Below are positions 15,644 through 17,843 of a stretch of DNA of 17,843 bases, one piece after another. Each line of letters opens with the position of its first letter. The first letter of the stretch is position 1. The translations under genes were made by a program, and so were the position numbers. This stretch comes from Chitinophaga pinensis (lineage in GTDB: Bacteria; Bacteroidota; Bacteroidia; Chitinophagales; Chitinophagaceae): assembly GCA_945872805.1 (NCBI GenBank), contig CAMCBE010000009.1, positions 1-17,843 of the forward strand, read 5' to 3'. A model generated the notes under the pieces. That model worked only from the letters and a program-made list of their open reading frames with translations, was not told where the DNA came from and did no database searches.

Positions 15644-15772
15644 TTAATAACCTACTAATCCTTTCTTTGACGGACAACCACAATTACTCTTCTTTATAGC
15701 CATACAAGAAGACAGTGTAAAAGTCATAAACAAAATTGCTAAAAAGAACCCTGTTGAAAATATTTTTTTCAT
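15644..15772 (-). CDS. Tiny Cys-rich lipoprotein
   Basis: 42 residues, read directly from the minus strand: ATG at 15770-15772, TAA at 15644-15646. The N-terminus MKKIFSTGFFLAILFMTFT leads to a lipobox LSSC, so Cys23 would be lipidated and the mature protein is only about 20 residues. The mature part contains NCGCPSKKGLVGY: a Cys-x-Cys-Pro pair, then basic residues and a C-terminal Tyr. Very small lipoproteins with this kind of Cys-Pro, Lys-rich tail recur in Bacteroidota genomes from my general knowledge, without known function. The Cys pair could bind metal or form a disulfide; that is inference. The 82-residue gene follows after 7 bp, and the glycosyltransferase gene is divergent. Confidence 0.7.
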   Translation of the reverse strand: MKKIFSTGFFLAILFMTFTLSSCMAIKKSNCGCPSKKGLVGY

Positions 15773-15874
15773 GTTGTTACCGAATGCTAATTTACATGAT
15801 TATCGAACACCACATAAAGATTAAAAGAATTTTATATATATTTTAGAGGATAAACTAAAAAGTAGCAAATTAAT

Positions 15875-16951
15875 ATCAAGAAAAAAACGGTACTTGTAGC
15901 TCCACTAGATTGGGGATTAGGCCATGCAACGCGCTCTATTCCCATTATTAATCAGCTCATTGCAATGAATTTCACTGTTACCATTGCTGGTGAGCGTGGA
16001 TCACTTACTATTTTAAAAAACGAGTTTCCCAATCTTGAATTTTTACCCCTAAAGGGATACCGAATTCAATACCCTAAAAATGGATTTTTCTTTGTTTTAA
16101 AAATACTATCCCAAATACCGAAAATACTTCGAGCCATCTACCATGAGAATAAATGGCTTAACGCACAGCTCAAAAATAAAATGTGGGATTTAGTCATTAG
16201 CGATAACAGGTATGGACTTTATTCAAAAAAAACCAAGACCGTATTTATCACACATCAACTCCATATCATATCTGGCTTTGGAAATATCGCCGATAAATTA
16301 TTACAACGAATAGTTTATAGTAAAATAAACAAATTCAACATATGTTGGATTCCTGATGTTCAAGATGAGTTGTACAACATCGCCGGAAAACTATCTCATC
16401 CTATTCAACAACCAAATCATACTAAATTCATTGGACCACTATCGAGGTTAGACCTTGCGTCAGACCAAGCTAATGGACCAATCTTAATCTTACTCTCTGG
16501 CACTGAACCACAGCGAACACTATTGGAAAATATACTGCTTAGTCAATTGAATAACATTCAGCATGAAAAAATAATCTTTGTTAGAGGACTTCCTGAAACC
16601 ACATCAAAAATTAAAGAGAAGGAGCATGTTGAATTTATAAACTATATGGACCTCAATTCGTTGTCTAAGATCATGTCAAATGCATCATTGGTAGTATGCA
16701 GGTCAGGTTATTCTACGATCATGGACCTAATTAAGCTACATAAAAAAGCGTTGCTGATACCAACTCCTGGTCAATCTGAACAACTGTACTTAGCACAACA
16801 TCTCCAAGAAATAAATCGCTTTATCGCTAGGAGTCAAGAAACAGTATCACTAGCTGAAGACATAAAAACATGCAGAGATTCATCAGCCACCATGATGAAG
16901 GTTGACTTTACTGAATACAAAAATGCAATGGGGAAAATTCTTGACCTATAA
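15875..16951 (+). CDS. MurG/GT28-like glycosyltransferase with a non-canonical start
   Basis: About 358 residues if translation starts at ATC 15875. The only in-frame ATG (15965) would delete the conserved N-terminal block VLVAPLDWGLGHATR (GLGHATR at residues 14-20 of the long form), which forms the first Rossmann strand and the glycine-rich loop of GT-B enzymes. An in-frame TAG lies at 15863-15865, so the true start must fall between 15866 and the KKTVLVA block. Only ATT (15869) and ATC (15875) resemble start codons there, and relatives begin about Met-Lys-Lys. The C-terminal half has the donor-sugar motif RSGYST (276-281) and PTPGQSEQ (296-303), as in MurG and related transferases. No signal peptide is visible. 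The product sugar and acceptor are unknown. The stop lies 4 bp from the convergent purF stop. Confidence 0.8.
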   Translation: MKKKTVLVAPLDWGLGHATRSIPIINQLIAMNFTVTIAGERGSLTILKNEFPNLEFLPLKGYRIQYPKNGFFFVLKILSQIPKILRAIYHENKWLNAQLKNKMWDLVISDNRYGLYSKKTKTVFITHQLHIISGFGNIADKLLQRIVYSKINKFNICWIPDVQDELYNIAGKLSHPIQQPNHTKFIGPLSRLDLASDQANGPILILLSGTEPQRTLLENILLSQLNNIQHEKIIFVRGLPETTSKIKEKEHVEFINYMDLNSLSKIMSNASLVVCRSGYSTIMDLIKLHKKALLIPTPGQSEQLYLAQHLQEINRFIARSQETVSLAEDIKTCRDSSATMMKVDFTEYKNAMGKILDL

Positions 16952-16955
16952 AAAA

Positions 16956-17843
16956 CTAGTACCCCCGTACATCCTTCCCTTCCATAAAGTTGAGAAACGC
17001 TTTATTTACAACTCGGTTTCCACCAGGAGTTGGATAATCACCGCTGAAATACCAATCACCTAAATTACTCGGACACGCTTCATGAAGGTTTTCAATGGTT
17101 TGATAGATCACTTCAACAGGAATCTTTACTTCAGAGGGAGTAATCAATTCGGCAATTTTAGCAGAAATCTCAGTTGGCGTAAATGACGCATACACTTGCT
17201 TCACTACATTTTCAGTATGCAATAAATTATTTCTCAGCAATTCCTTGCAACGCGTATACAATCTATCTAGTAATTCCATTTGATTGCGGTCTTTCAACAA
17301 GGCTAATGCGGCCTTAAAGGCAATGAAATCGCCAATTTTACTCATATCAATTCCATAACAATCAGGATAACGAATCTGTGGAGCAGATGATACAATGATG
17401 ATTTTTTTGGGCTCCAATCGAGATAAAATCCTAACTATACTTTCCTTTAATGTAGTACCCCTAACAATTGAATCATCAATCATAATCAATGTATCAACTC
17501 CTTTTTGAACAGTGCCATACGTAATATCGTATACGTGCTGCACCATTTCAGCACGGTTTGAGTCTTCTGTAATGAAGGTTCTCATCTTCACATCCTTGAT
17601 AGCAATTTTTTCAAACCTAATTTTTCGGTTGATCATCTCTGCCATTTTCTCTTCATCATAATCCTTGTTCCATGATAAGATTCGTTGAAGCTTAATTTTA
17701 TTGAGGTAATCTTCCAACCCCTTCAACAGACCGTAAAATGCAACCTCTGCAGTATTGGGGATGAATGAGAAGATGGAATTTTTTAGGTTGTGATCGATTG
17801 ACTTAAGCACTGAGTCGCTTAGTTTATATCCTAACAAAATACG
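16956..17843 (-). CDS. purF: Amidophosphoribosyltransferase, C-terminal part (runs off window)
   Basis: 295 codons of the 3' part; the frame is open through the right window edge, so the start and the N-terminal glutaminase domain lie outside. PurF transfers the amide nitrogen of glutamine to PRPP, the first committed step of purine synthesis. The PRPP-binding motif LIMIDDSIVRGTTL is complete (about 17448-17489), preceded by NRKIRFEKIAIKDVKMRTF and followed by the segment IRYPDCYGIDM. The tail GDWYFSGDYPTPGGNRVVN matches Bacteroidota PurF proteins. A Cys in the CYGIDM segment could correspond to an iron-sulfur ligand known from Bacillus-type enzymes, but the other ligands cannot all be checked here. 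It is convergent with the glycosyltransferase gene with a 4-bp gap and no room for a separate terminator. Confidence 0.92.
   Translation of the reverse strand, partial: RILLGYKLSDSVLKSIDHNLKNSIFSFIPNTAEVAFYGLLKGLEDYLNKIKLQRILSWNKDYDEEKMAEMINRKIRFEKIAIKDVKMRTFITEDSNRAEMVQHVYDITYGTVQKGVDTLIMIDDSIVRGTTLKESIVRILSRLEPKKIIIVSSAPQIRYPDCYGIDMSKIGDFIAFKAALALLKDRNQMELLDRLYTRCKELLRNNLLHTENVVKQVYASFTPTEISAKIAELITPSEVKIPVEVIYQTIENLHEACPSNLGDWYFSGDYPTPGGNRVVNKAFLNFMEGKDVRGY

Noticed and set aside
17835..17837. TTG as the start of the purF frame
   Set aside because: The frame is open to the window edge and PurF needs an N-terminal glutaminase half, so this is a partial gene rather than a short one.

Overview
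The window reads as a stretch of chromosome from a low-GC member of the Bacteroidota, probably a Chitinophagales-type heterotroph. The evidence is a bacterial GH3 adenylating enzyme, exported YceI and Asp-box (BNR) proteins, a tiny Cys-rich lipoprotein, starts without Shine-Dalgarno sites in A-rich DNA, and -33 TTG / -7 TAnnTTTG promoter elements ahead of some genes. The family-level placement is inference. No rRNA, tRNA, transposase or CRISPR array was seen.

Layout. (1) 29-2379: a GH3-family acyl-adenylating enzyme followed by a FabG-type reductase. (2) 2572-9854: a co-directional cluster of a small acidic exported or anchored protein, a beta-carbonic anhydrase, a SulP anion transporter, DabA (DUF2309) and a DabB/ND5-like membrane protein. 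This is the most interesting part: an inorganic-carbon supply module with two independent bicarbonate entry routes plus a cytosolic carbonic anhydrase, and no carbon-fixation gene in view. (3) 9898-11125: adk (minus) and msrB (plus), diverging from one short region with overlapping promoter-like elements. (4) 11121-11417: a gap between the convergent msrB and yceI genes, filled with two unrelated families of 7-bp-period repeats. (5) 11421-15330: yceI (minus) and a 1050-residue secreted Asp-box propeller protein (plus) that ends in a strong intrinsic terminator. (6) 15388-17843: a minus-strand pair (42-residue lipoprotein, 82-residue unknown protein), a plus-strand glycosyltransferase whose conserved N-terminus has no ATG/GTG/TTG start, and the 3' part of purF running off the window edge.

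How the genes could work together. DabA and DabB together convert CO2 to bicarbonate vectorially, driven by a cation gradient. SulP could import bicarbonate directly. The carbonic anhydrase would equilibrate the cytosolic pool. In a heterotroph this would feed carboxylases (biotin-dependent, PEP carboxylase, purine and fatty-acid synthesis) rather than RuBisCO. This is inferred from homology and gene order. The remaining genes are mostly housekeeping or envelope functions.
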